64,000 bases of DNA from Mesorhizobium sp. CAU 1732 (GTDB lineage Bacteria; Pseudomonadota; Alphaproteobacteria; Rhizobiales; Rhizobiaceae). The notes under the pieces are model-generated. The model was given only the letters and a program-made list of their open reading frames with translations. It was not told the DNA's origin and ran no database searches. The DNA is taken from assembly GCF_039888675.1 (NCBI RefSeq), contig NZ_JBDQQR010000001.1, positions 2,790,001 to 2,854,000 on the forward strand. Reading direction: 5' to 3'. The number at the start of each line of letters is the position of its first letter. Position 1 is the first letter of the stretch. Below are positions 8,653 through 17,069 of the stretch, one piece after another. The translations under genes and the position numbers were made by a program.

Positions 8653-9214
8653 ACAGGACAGTTAGCGAGCCTGCGGCATGCCGATACGGCGACCTCCGGC
8701 CTTGCTGCGGACCACAAAGCCACCGAAGCCGCGTTGCGGGACTCAGGTCTGCCGTTCGGCCTGTTTCGGCACGGCTGGTACACGGAGAACCATGCCCTCC
8801 GTGCAAGCTCCGCTACAACATGGTGCCGTCATCGGCTGCGCCGGAAAGGGGCGTTTCTCGTCCGCGACACGTGCCGACTATGCGGCGGCGGCGGTCGTTC
8901 TCACCATGGATGGCCATGCCGGCCTCGTCTATGAACTGGCCGGAGACGAGAGCTATGACTTGGCCGATTTGGCAAACACCATCGCGTCAGCAGCGGGCAG
9001 ACCCGTCACCTACCAGGACCTGCCCAAGGCAGAGTTCAAGCAGGCTCTCATCGGGATGGGGCTTCCTGACGTCGTTGCCGAGTTGATCGCGGAATCCGAT
9101 ATCGGCGCATCGAGGGATGAGTTGGAGGACAAGGGCCGGCAACTGAGCGCATTGATCGGCCGTCCGACGACGCCCTACCGGCAGATTGTCGAAACGGCAG
9201 TTGCTGCCGGCTGA
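8653..9214 (+). pseudogene. Remnant of a QorB/YtfG-like NAD(P)H:quinone oxidoreductase (NmrA/SDR family), frameshifted
   Basis: Two adjacent frames together encode the C-terminal half of a QorB-like atypical short-chain dehydrogenase. The first frame, open from about 8644, gives LRHADTATSGLAADHKATEA and then LPFGLFRHGWYTENH, the family's substrate-site region. After about 8790-8820 the homology moves to another frame: HGAVIGCAGKGRFSSATRADYAAA, then LVYELAGDESYDLADLA and a normal C-terminus ending at 9214. The N-terminal NAD(P)-binding Rossmann motif (GxxGxxG) is not found upstream, where the regulator gene and its promoter lie. The gene is therefore truncated at its 5' end and frameshifted in the middle. 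A sequencing indel could explain the shift but not the missing N-terminus. Confidence 0.75.
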
Positions 9215-9462
9215 CAGTTTGCCAGGCCTTATCGGATACAGGTGCCGTGGTATGGATCATACCCGACTGTCGTTTCGGCGGCGCCTCGTGTTGCCAGCTT
9301 CGTCATTGGGGGGCACCATGGCGGGCCGGCATGAGCCTGATGGATTTTGCCAGAATGGGGCGGGCACTTGTATGTTACGGGGGAATTCTGCGTCGAGAAT
9401 CAGTCTTGGCGGTGTCGAGCGAACGTGGTTCGTCGCAGAAGTCAGGGCAGGGGATTATCCGG

Positions 9463-12291
9463 ATGAATATTGGAAGTCGCGGCACCTTTCGCTCGCTTCT
9501 GTTGTCCACCGCCATTGCGGGCATACTGGCCAACGCCGCCAGTGCACAGACCTCCGGCGACCCGACTGATCCGGAAAGCTGGCGCACCCCGGAATACCGC
9601 GCGCAATGGGGGCTCGATTTCATCAATGCTGCCGATGCCTATGCAAAGGGGCTCGATGGCAGCGGGGTCATGGTGGGACTGATCGATGGTGGTCTTGACA
9701 TAAATCATCCTGAATTTGTGGGGCGCTATATCGAAGGTGTCACTTTCGATCCATCGTATCCCTGGAACGTGGACGCGGAGAACCACGGCACTTCAGTTGC
9801 ATCCATTATTGCCGCCAATCGCGATGGAGTCGGCATGCATGGCGTGGCTCCCGGAGCAATGATCGTTTCTGCCAACAGGTACGGCGGAGATGAATACGGC
9901 GATCTTTATGGCATCTCGATGCTCGTCGAGCGTGGAGTGCGCATCTTGAACAACAGCTATGGGTTTTTACGCCCGACTACGGATTTTACCTTCGAAGAAG
10001 CGGAGAGCGGCTTTGAACGGGAGCTTCCGGTTTATCGTCGCGCTGTCGCCGAAGGAGCTCTTCTGATATGGGCCACGGGAAATGAAGGATGGAGCCAACC
10101 CGCCATAAACGCGGGCCTTCCCTTCTATTTTCCGGAACTGGAGTCCGGTTGGCTGGCGGTCGCCGCGGTTGCGCCCGGCGATATGCCGACATGGTCGAAT
10201 CGTTGCGGCGTCGCCATGAGCTGGTGCCTGGCAGCACCCGGCGGCGGCGACGTCTGGGAGTGGGACGACGGCAACAAACAATGGGTCTGGATAGGCGACC
10301 GGGACGACATTTTGGTTGCCAATGCAGGCGGCGGATACAGCAAGGAATGGGGCACGTCATTGGCTGCACCGTTTGTAGCCGGCACTGCCGCGCTGGTTGC
10401 GCAAATGTTTCCTTACATGACCATGGAGCAAGTGCGCCAGGTTCTGCTCGGGACGGCCCGGGATGTCGGCGCTCCGGGCGTGGACGAGATCTTCGGCTAC
10501 GGCCTGCTCGATGCCGGCAAGGCAGTGCTTGGACCGGGCAAGTTCGACTGGGGCGATTTCCACGCGGTGATCGACGAAGGCAAAAGCGTATGGGAAAACG
10601 ACATCACCGGCGATGGCGGGCTGATGAAGTCGGGCAATGGCGTGCTTGTCCTGACTGGTGACAGCGCCTATCTCGGCGACACCCGCATCGCCGGCGGTGT
10701 GCTTGCCGTTAACGGCAGCATAACATCCGATACGCTCATCGATCCGGCCGGCACGCTCGCCGGCACCGGCACGATCTTCGGCGACGTGGACAACAATGGT
10801 GCGGTCTACGCCGGCTGGAACCGCGACGGCGGCACGCTCACCATCGACGGCAATTATCGTCATCAGAAAGACGCCTGGCTGGTCGTGGAACTCGGCGCGC
10901 CGGACGGCACGAGCCGTCTCGACATCACCGGCACGGCCACCATCGAGGGAGGGTCGGTCGATGTCGGGTTCGAGCCCGGCGCCTATCGCGGCGATGCGCG
11001 CCACACGATCCTGTCTGCAGATGGCGACGTCACTGGACAGTTCGCGGATGTCTGCAACTGCTATGCCTTCCTCGATTTCGATCTCATCTATGATCCGACG
11101 AATGTCTATCTCGACGTCTCGCGCAACAGCGTCGCCTTCGCCGACGTGGCCACCACACGCAACGGTGCAGGGGTCGCGGGAGGCATCGAAAGCCTCGGCC
11201 TGGACAACCAGCTCTACGGCATCGTCACGACCCTGAACGCGGATGGGGCAGCCGTCGCGTTCAACCAGCTTACCGGCGAGATCCACCCCTCGCTTGCCGG
11301 CACGCTGGTCACGCAAACCAGTCTCATCAGCGATGCGGCTTCATCACGCCTTCGCACTGCCTTTGCAGATGTCGGCGCCCCGGCGTTGCCGGTTATGGCC
11401 TACGGTCCGGACGGGCCAGAACTCGCGCCTGCCACGACCGATCGTTTCGCAGTCTGGAGCCAGGCGCTCGGAGCCTGGGGTGAACGCGACGGAACAGATA
11501 ATGTGGCGGGCCTTGACCACTCCATCGGCGGCGTGCTGTTCGGCGGCGACGCGGCTATGGGCGACGCGGCTATGGGCGACGCCTGGCGGGTCGGCGTGCT
11601 CGGCGGCTACAGCCAGACCACATTCGAGAGCCCGCGTACATCCTCGTCAGGCTCCTCCAAGAATATACACCTCGGCCTTTATGCCGGCACCGAGTGGGGT
11701 GCGGTCGCCCTGCGGACGGGTGCTGCCTACACATGGCACGATATTGAAACCCGGCGCGCGCCTCGGTTCAGCAGCTATTTCTATGATTTCGACGGCAAGC
11801 CGGCAGCAGACTATAACGCAGGCACCGCGCAGGTCTTCGGCGAACTCGGCTATCGCATGTCCGCCGGTAATCTCCGCCTTGAGCCATTTGCCGGACTGGC
11901 ACATGCAAGCGTCAGGGCGGACGGCTTTGCCGAAACAGGCAGCGGGATGGGCCTCGTTTCCGCAGCGTCCACCACGGATGTCACGTTCACGACACTCGGC
12001 GCACATGCCGCTACTGACTTTGCCCTCGGAAACCTCGGCGTTACCGCCCGTGGCATGCTGGGGTGGCGGCATGCTTTCGGTGACACCGTGCCGACCTCCA
12101 CCTTCGCCTTTGCAGGCGGCACGCCGTTCGCGATCGAAGGTCTGCCGATCGCCAGGAACGCGCTGGCGATCGAGGCCGGCCTCGACCTCCAGATTGCAAA
12201 GGCCGCAACATTCGGCGTCGCCTATGCCGGCCAGCTCGCCAGCAAGACGCAGGATCACAGCTTCAAGCTCGACCTTGCCGTGAAGTTCTGA
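9463..12291 (+). CDS. Autotransporter serine protease (subtilase S8 passenger, beta-barrel C-terminus)
   Basis: A 942-residue type Va secreted protein. The ATG at 9463 follows a purine-rich GGGCAGGGGA and opens a signal peptide of about 28 residues ending ANAASA; an upstream extension of the frame lacks any signal. The subtilisin triad is intact: Asp75 in VGLIDGGLD, His108 in AENHGTSVASI and Ser299 in GTSLAAPFVAGTAAL. A passenger-associated repeat (about 384-420, SGNGVLVLTGDSAYLGDTR) follows, then a beta-helical stretch and the autotransporter beta-domain (about 690-942) that ends in phenylalanine (LDLAVKF). The protease domain is expected outside the cell, anchored to or released from the outer membrane. 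The substrate is unknown. It stands alone, with no obvious operon partners. Confidence 0.92.
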   Translation: MNIGSRGTFRSLLLSTAIAGILANAASAQTSGDPTDPESWRTPEYRAQWGLDFINAADAYAKGLDGSGVMVGLIDGGLDINHPEFVGRYIEGVTFDPSYPWNVDAENHGTSVASIIAANRDGVGMHGVAPGAMIVSANRYGGDEYGDLYGISMLVERGVRILNNSYGFLRPTTDFTFEEAESGFERELPVYRRAVAEGALLIWATGNEGWSQPAINAGLPFYFPELESGWLAVAAVAPGDMPTWSNRCGVAMSWCLAAPGGGDVWEWDDGNKQWVWIGDRDDILVANAGGGYSKEWGTSLAAPFVAGTAALVAQMFPYMTMEQVRQVLLGTARDVGAPGVDEIFGYGLLDAGKAVLGPGKFDWGDFHAVIDEGKSVWENDITGDGGLMKSGNGVLVLTGDSAYLGDTRIAGGVLAVNGSITSDTLIDPAGTLAGTGTIFGDVDNNGAVYAGWNRDGGTLTIDGNYRHQKDAWLVVELGAPDGTSRLDITGTATIEGGSVDVGFEPGAYRGDARHTILSADGDVTGQFADVCNCYAFLDFDLIYDPTNVYLDVSRNSVAFADVATTRNGAGVAGGIESLGLDNQLYGIVTTLNADGAAVAFNQLTGEIHPSLAGTLVTQTSLISDAASSRLRTAFADVGAPALPVMAYGPDGPELAPATTDRFAVWSQALGAWGERDGTDNVAGLDHSIGGVLFGGDAAMGDAAMGDAWRVGVLGGYSQTTFESPRTSSSGSSKNIHLGLYAGTEWGAVALRTGAAYTWHDIETRRAPRFSSYFYDFDGKPAADYNAGTAQVFGELGYRMSAGNLRLEPFAGLAHASVRADGFAETGSGMGLVSAASTTDVTFTTLGAHAATDFALGNLGVTARGMLGWRHAFGDTVPTSTFAFAGGTPFAIEGLPIARNALAIEAGLDLQIAKAATFGVAYAGQLASKTQDHSFKLDLAVKF
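11546..11575 (+). repeat. 15-bp tandem repeat (2 copies) inside the autotransporter gene
   Basis: GCGACGCGGCTATGG occurs twice in a row and duplicates the residues GDAAM at the junction between passenger and beta-barrel. It keeps the frame, so copy-number changes by slippage would only lengthen or shorten a linker by five residues. Confidence 0.7.
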
Positions 12292-12495
12292 AACCATGCC
12301 CCACACCTTGGGAACGGGTTTCGCAAAGCGACGGCCGCTTGCCGGATGACGCCGCACGATCCGACCCGTGAAAGAGCTGAGGCCGACAACTACGCGACCT
12401 ATCCGGGCGTGCGGGGATCGAGGCGGGTTGGCTGAATCACCTAGGGCAGCTTTCGGACTTTCCTTCCCCAAAGCTGCCGTTCGGCTATCCACTCC

Positions 12496-12852
12496 TCACG
12501 TTCCGTTCCAGCCCAACAGCGCGGTGATAACCAAGCCGGACAGGCCGATACCGACGATGGCAGCAAGGCTCAAGAAGTAGCGCTTGAAGCGATCTGCCCA
12601 AAGCACGGCCCAGGACCGTTCGGGCTCGGCCAGCAGACGGGCGCTGCGATGTATGCCCCGATGGATTGAAAAATCGACGTCAACGACCATTCGCGGCCTG
12701 ATGGCCGGGTCGGCGGCCTGGCGCTTGCCGATCTGGTCGATGCGTATACCCAGCCAGGCCTCTGCGGCGAAGCCGAGGAGGAACAAGACGGAAAAGAACA
12801 CGATGATCGTGTAGGGCCAGAATCCGATATCGGGCCAAGATTGAAAACGCAT
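12496..12852 (-). CDS. Small two-helix membrane protein, unknown function
   Basis: A 118-residue open frame with two clear hydrophobic segments: about 14-36 (YTIIVFFSVLFLLGFAAEAW) and about 92-112 (LSLAAIVGIGLSGLVITALL). A charged loop of about 55 residues lies between them. A GAGAGG purine tract lies about 10 bp upstream of the ATG. I recognise no family. It lies between the convergent autotransporter gene and the IclR region, with no partner gene. The membrane pattern and normal codon use make it a plausible real gene. Confidence 0.55.
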   Translation of the reverse strand: MRFQSWPDIGFWPYTIIVFFSVLFLLGFAAEAWLGIRIDQIGKRQAADPAIRPRMVVDVDFSIHRGIHRSARLLAEPERSWAVLWADRFKRYFLSLAAIVGIGLSGLVITALLGWNGT

Positions 12853-12876
12853 CGCCCTAGCCTCTCGCTATGACAC

Positions 12877-13180
12877 CTAATCGCCCCGGCATTTGCCAGC
12901 TTCCACCTTCTGCGCGATCACCGCATCCGACAGACGATCAATCCATGGCATGGCGGGTTCCTTGCCGACTTCCTGCATGCTGATCATCGACCATAGAATG
13001 TGCTCCCGCAAGCAGAGCTGTGACTGCTTTGGTGCCACACCCGTGCAAAAGCCGCCGGTTCGACCAGTCAGTGATCTTGTTTCGCGGGCGCTGCCACCAA
13101 CCAAAGTCTGAGGCTGCGTGGTCTGGAAGAGATGATGGCTGAGCAGGGCGTTGGCCACGCGGAGAGGGCATGCGCTCTGG
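12877..13180 (-). other. Stretch without a recognised gene; possible fragment of a cysteine-containing protein
   Basis: On the minus strand an uninterrupted frame ends at 12877 and reads plausible protein sequence (SQLCLREHILWSM, then WIDRLSDAVIAQKVEAGKC). It has no convincing start: going upstream it runs into the IclR gene in another frame without a ribosome site. It could be the 3' remnant of a lost gene or a short unannotated one. Nothing else stands out in this interval. Confidence 0.25.
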
Positions 13181-13181
13181 A

Positions 13182-13937
13182 TCAGTCGCGCGGAACATAA
13201 CCGAGCGCGGCGCTGATCGTCTGCCCCGCACGCACGACATGCTCCGCGATCTGCTTCAATTGCCGGCGGTTGATGCGGGTGTCGGGGCCGGACATGCCGA
13301 TCGCGCCGACGACTTCGCCGGAGCGGTTGAGGATCGCGCTGGCGCATGCGGCGATGCCTGCGCGCCATTCGCCATGCGGCACCGCCGCGTAGCCTTGCCG
13401 GCGCGCCAGTTCGACATCCTCGCGCAACTCCTCCAGCGTTATGCGCGTGGTGCTGGTGTAGCGCTTGAAATGGGGAACGAAGCGTTCGAGATAGCTGTCG
13501 GGCAGATGCGCGAGCATGGCCTTTCCGGTCGCCATCGTGAATGCGGGTGCGCGGGCGCCGACGCTGGTATGCGCCCGGATGTGATGGGCGCTTTCGATCT
13601 TGTCGAGATAGATGACGTCGGTGCCTTCCAGAACGGACAAATGAACCGTCTCGCCGGTGATCTCGGCCAGTTCGGCCATCGCGGGGCGGGCGACCTGCAC
13701 GATGTCGAGGCGGCGGATGACGTTGCTGCCGAGCTGCCAGATCTTGGTCGTCAGTTCATAGGTGCTGCTGGGCGGTATCTGGCGGACATAGCCATGCATC
13801 TGCAGCGTCGTAAGCAGCCGATGGACATTGCTTTTCGTGAGCTTCAGTTCGGCCGCGAGGTCGGTGACGCCGCGCGGATTCTCGCTTGCCGCGAGCGCTT
13901 CCAGAAGTCGCAGTCCCTTGATGAAGGCTTTATCCAT
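13182..13937 (-). CDS. IclR-family transcriptional regulator
   Basis: The 251-residue product has an N-terminal winged helix-turn-helix (about 6-65; FIKGLRLLEALAAS, then DLAAELKLTKSNVHRLL) and a C-terminal GAF-like effector domain (about 80-245; VHLSVLEGTDVIYLDKIES, later VVGAIGMSGP). I use the ATG at 13937 (MDKAFIKGL); an upstream TTG in frame would add 30 residues that do not look like IclR. It follows the importer's binding-protein gene with a 213-bp gap containing a strong hairpin. The two copies of a 17-bp palindrome in front of the divergent transporter and catabolic operons make this the obvious regulator of both. It is probably a repressor released by a pathway intermediate. Confidence 0.9.
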   Translation of the reverse strand: MDKAFIKGLRLLEALAASENPRGVTDLAAELKLTKSNVHRLLTTLQMHGYVRQIPPSSTYELTTKIWQLGSNVIRRLDIVQVARPAMAELAEITGETVHLSVLEGTDVIYLDKIESAHHIRAHTSVGARAPAFTMATGKAMLAHLPDSYLERFVPHFKRYTSTTRITLEELREDVELARRQGYAAVPHGEWRAGIAACASAILNRSGEVVGAIGMSGPDTRINRRQLKQIAEHVVRAGQTISAALGYVPRD

Positions 13938-14103
13938 AATCCATGCCGTCGCCGAGTTCGCAGGCCGAGAATCGGAAGCGATTTTCGGTGAAGTCCGATG
14001 CTCCGTCAAAGGGGCGGAGATTGCCAATCGGCTGAATGAAACACATGGCGTTCTCTACCATGAGCTGCCGGCCCCGGCCAACCGAGCCGGCCCCTTACTG
14101 CGC

Positions 14104-14134
14104 GGACGGCCGCGATCGGCGATCGCGGCCGTCC
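14104..14134. terminator. Strong hairpin between the binding-protein gene and iclR
   Basis: A perfect 14-bp stem (GGACGGCCGCGATC paired with its reverse complement) has a 3-base loop. It lies 17 bp after the stop codon of the minus-strand substrate-binding gene. There is no T-run after it in the transcript sense, so it may protect the transcript's 3' end or attenuate rather than terminate in the classical way. A smaller GGCC-rich repeat lies just beyond, nearer iclR. Confidence 0.55.
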
Positions 14135-14150
14135 AGATTGCCTTCCGCCC

Positions 14151-15242
14151 TTATTGCGAGAGCAGGGCGTTCAGTTTTTCCTGGCCATATTCTTCATTGG
14201 TGGTGTTGCCGTCGGACGACTTGGCACCCCAAAAGTCCGGGCTCCACTCGATGGCCTTCTTCACGTTTTCGGGATTGTTGGCCCAGTAACGGCTGACTTC
14301 CGGATCGGCCTTCTCGAACACCAGCGGCGACGGCAGCGCCACGGGATATGCTGAGGTAAGCTCCGCCGCCCGCTCTGCATCGAGGCGCCAGGATAGCAGC
14401 TTCAGCGCGTTTTCGTAGTGCGGCGCGCCTTTCGGGATCGAGAAGAAATCATAGTAGATGAAGCCCTGGTTCCAATTGACTTCAACCGGCGCGCCTTCGA
14501 GTGCAAGCAGGCTCATGGAGCCTGTATACGCCATGCACATGTCGGCCTCGCCGTCGAGCAGGAGTTGCGGTGCCTGGGCCGAAGTGGTCCACCACTTGGT
14601 GACGTGGGGCTTGATCTCCTCGATTTTCGCCAGGGCGCGTTCCATGTCGATTGGATAAAGGTCCTCCTTCTTCACGCCATCGGCCATGAGCGCGGCTTCA
14701 AAAACGAAGCGCGGCCATGCCGGCAGACAGCGTGACCCAGGGAACTTTTCGACGTTCCAGAAATCGGCCCAGCCGCTCGGCGCGTTGTCGCCGCTGTACT
14801 TATCGGTGTTGTAGGCCATGCCGACGCCGATCACCTGAAGGGCGACGCCCTTCGGGCGCTTCAGATTGTCGGGCATGGTTGCGAGCGTCGTCTTGGCGCT
14901 GTCGGAAAGCTTGTCGTAGTCGATATCGGCAAGGCAGCAATCGCCGAGCAGCGCGGTTTCCTGGTCGAAGATGAAGGTCAGATCCCAATCGGTCTTGCCG
15001 GCGTCGACCTGCGCCTTGATGCGTGGACCGCTGCGGGCTTCCTGAACGAGCACGACGTCGATGCCGGTTTCCTTCTTGAAGGGATCGTACATCACCTTGC
15101 GCAACGCATCGCCATAGGGTCCGCCCGGATCCTGCATGACGACTTCGTTGCTTTGGGCATGGGCGGTCGCGGCACTCGCCGCGATGATCGCCATCGCCGT
15201 GAAGCGCACGGCGAGAGACTTGAAAGTCGAATGTCGTTTCAT
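14151..15242 (-). CDS. ABC transporter periplasmic substrate-binding protein (PotD/spermidine-putrescine-like)
   Basis: The 363-residue product has a signal peptide (MKRHSTFKSLAVRF through ATAHA, about 1-29) and the fold of bacterial extracellular solute-binding proteins of the polyamine/iron(III) cluster. VVMQDPGGPYGDALRKVMYD at the mature start and WADFWNVEKFPGSRCLP are recognisable. It delivers ligand to the fused permease encoded 33 bp upstream in the operon. The family covers polyamines, thiamine, phosphonates and opine-like compounds. The large divergent operon suggests a sugar-acid-like or sulfur-containing carbon source rather than a polyamine, but this is inference. Confidence 0.9.
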   Translation of the reverse strand: MKRHSTFKSLAVRFTAMAIIAASAATAHAQSNEVVMQDPGGPYGDALRKVMYDPFKKETGIDVVLVQEARSGPRIKAQVDAGKTDWDLTFIFDQETALLGDCCLADIDYDKLSDSAKTTLATMPDNLKRPKGVALQVIGVGMAYNTDKYSGDNAPSGWADFWNVEKFPGSRCLPAWPRFVFEAALMADGVKKEDLYPIDMERALAKIEEIKPHVTKWWTTSAQAPQLLLDGEADMCMAYTGSMSLLALEGAPVEVNWNQGFIYYDFFSIPKGAPHYENALKLLSWRLDAERAAELTSAYPVALPSPLVFEKADPEVSRYWANNPENVKKAIEWSPDFWGAKSSDGNTTNEEYGQEKLNALLSQ

Positions 15243-15275
15243 TTCATCTTCCTCCCTAATTAAGTTTTCGATCGT

Positions 15276-17069
15276 TCACGCGGTCTTGCGCGAGCGGGTC
15301 AGTACCGGCCGCGCAAGGATGATGCCGACCACCACGAGGAGAACCTCCAGCGTGGAGACGACGGCAAGGACGGGGCTGAGCTCGTAGTTGACGCCGGCCC
15401 ACAGCTTGAGCGGCAGTGTCACCAGGCGCGGGCTGGTCAGGAACAGCGACAACACCAGCTCGTCGAAGGAATGCAGGAACGCGAAGAACGTCGCCGCAGC
15501 CAGACCTGGCGCGATCGCCGGCAGCGTCACCGTGCGGAATACGGCGAGCGGCGAGGCTCCGTGCACGGCCGCAGCTTGCTCCAGATTGCGATCGACGCTT
15601 TGCAGCGCGGCGCAGATGATGACCACCACGATCGGCAGTCCACCGATCGCATGGGCGGCTGCCAGCCCGCCGATCGTGCCGTCGAACCCGACGCGCAGAT
15701 AGAGACTGTAGAGCGACAGGCCGAGCACCACGGGCGGAACGATCACCGGGCTGACCAGAAGCAGCATGATGATGGTCTTTCCGCGAATGGAACTGCGCAC
15801 GATGCCCATGGCAGCGGAGGCGCCGAGGAACACGGAGATGAGCGCAGAAATGACGGCGATCGTCAGCGAATCGAAGAACGCTTTCACCCAGGCACTGTCG
15901 GTGAAAAACTGCTCGTACCAGCGCAACGAGTAGCCCGGTGGCGGGAATGTCAGGAAGCTGGCCTTGCTGAAAGAGATGATCATGACGACGATGATCGGCG
16001 CCACCAGAATGGCGATCACCAAGGTGCCGGCTGAAATGACGGTGGCGCTTCCGAGCCAGCGGGGTGCCGCCGAAAGCGCGCGCATGATCGGCCAGCCGAT
16101 CGTGTCGGCGAGAAGCTTGCCGAACGCGCCCTGGGAGAATGCACGCCCGCCGTAATCCTTGCCGCGCTTTTTCGTGGAAGTCTTGTCGGTAAGCTTGCCG
16201 CCGCCCCACAAAAACTCGAACCCGAGGAAGCGTCCGGCGATGCCCACGAAAACCATGGTGATGACGAGCAGCACAACGCCGAGTGCCTGCAGAAAGCCTT
16301 CGCTGCTGACGAAATTCGATTGCTGCGTGATATGCATGGCGAACATCTGGTCGCCCGGACCTCCGAGCAGCGTCGGCGTGATGAAGAAGCCTATGCCCAT
16401 CACGAAGACAAGCAGAAAGCCCGCGCCCACGCCGGGCAATGTCAATGGCAGCAGCACGCGCCAGAACACGGCGAGCGGCCCGGCGCCGCTCGCGGCGGCG
16501 GCGCGCGTCAGGCTCGGATCGAGGCGGGCGACGCTGGAATAGATCGTCAGCACCATGATGGGCAGCAGCACCGCCGTCATGCCGAGCAGCACTGCCCCGC
16601 GGTTGAAGAGAAGCTGCATCGGCTGGTCGTAGATGCCAAGCCAGACGGCTAACTTGTTGACGGGACCGTTTCGGCCGAGAAGCACCATCCAGGAATAGGT
16701 GCGGATGAGGATCGCGATGAAATAAGGGAGGATGACGCTAACCGCCACCACGACCTGTACCCAGCCGCGCGTGCGGTGGATCAGAAGGGCGGTCGGATAG
16801 CCGAGGATGGCGCACAGTATGGCGACACTGAGCGCGATGCCCATCGTCCGCACGAGCGAGTCCCAGTAGAGGGGCACCGAGAAGACCCGGTCGAAATAGA
16901 CCCATGGCGTCGGGCCGCTGACGCTTATCCTGGTCAGATCCATCAGCGGCAGCAGATAGATGAAGCCCAGGAAGAGGGCCGCCGGAACGAGCAGCCATGC
17001 CGGGTTGCCGAAGATCTCACGCAGGCTCACGGACTGGCTTCGCCGTTCATCCCTGACGGCGACAGTCAT
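15276..17069 (-). CDS. Fused ABC transporter permease (two PotB/PotC-type domains in one chain)
   Basis: This 597-residue membrane protein holds two complete BPD_transp_1 domains. The first, about 60-290, has the EAA-like loop with AAAASGAGPLAVFWRVLLPL. The second, about 345-590, has EQAAAVHGASPLAVFRTVTL. A hydrophilic linker (about 295-330, rich in K, R and G) joins them. The N-terminal half resembles PotB and the C-terminal half PotC. Fusion of both permeases means the two transmembrane subunits come in a fixed 1:1 ratio. It overlaps the ATPase gene by 4 bp and precedes the binding-protein gene. No frameshift is involved; the frame is continuous. Confidence 0.92.
   Translation of the reverse strand: MTVAVRDERRSQSVSLREIFGNPAWLLVPAALFLGFIYLLPLMDLTRISVSGPTPWVYFDRVFSVPLYWDSLVRTMGIALSVAILCAILGYPTALLIHRTRGWVQVVVAVSVILPYFIAILIRTYSWMVLLGRNGPVNKLAVWLGIYDQPMQLLFNRGAVLLGMTAVLLPIMVLTIYSSVARLDPSLTRAAAASGAGPLAVFWRVLLPLTLPGVGAGFLLVFVMGIGFFITPTLLGGPGDQMFAMHITQQSNFVSSEGFLQALGVVLLVITMVFVGIAGRFLGFEFLWGGGKLTDKTSTKKRGKDYGGRAFSQGAFGKLLADTIGWPIMRALSAAPRWLGSATVISAGTLVIAILVAPIIVVMIISFSKASFLTFPPPGYSLRWYEQFFTDSAWVKAFFDSLTIAVISALISVFLGASAAMGIVRSSIRGKTIIMLLLVSPVIVPPVVLGLSLYSLYLRVGFDGTIGGLAAAHAIGGLPIVVVIICAALQSVDRNLEQAAAVHGASPLAVFRTVTLPAIAPGLAAATFFAFLHSFDELVLSLFLTSPRLVTLPLKLWAGVNYELSPVLAVVSTLEVLLVVVGIILARPVLTRSRKTA

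Noticed and set aside
13938..14027. Longer IclR protein starting at a TTG
   Set aside because: The added 30 residues have no family similarity and the ATG start gives the usual N-terminus.
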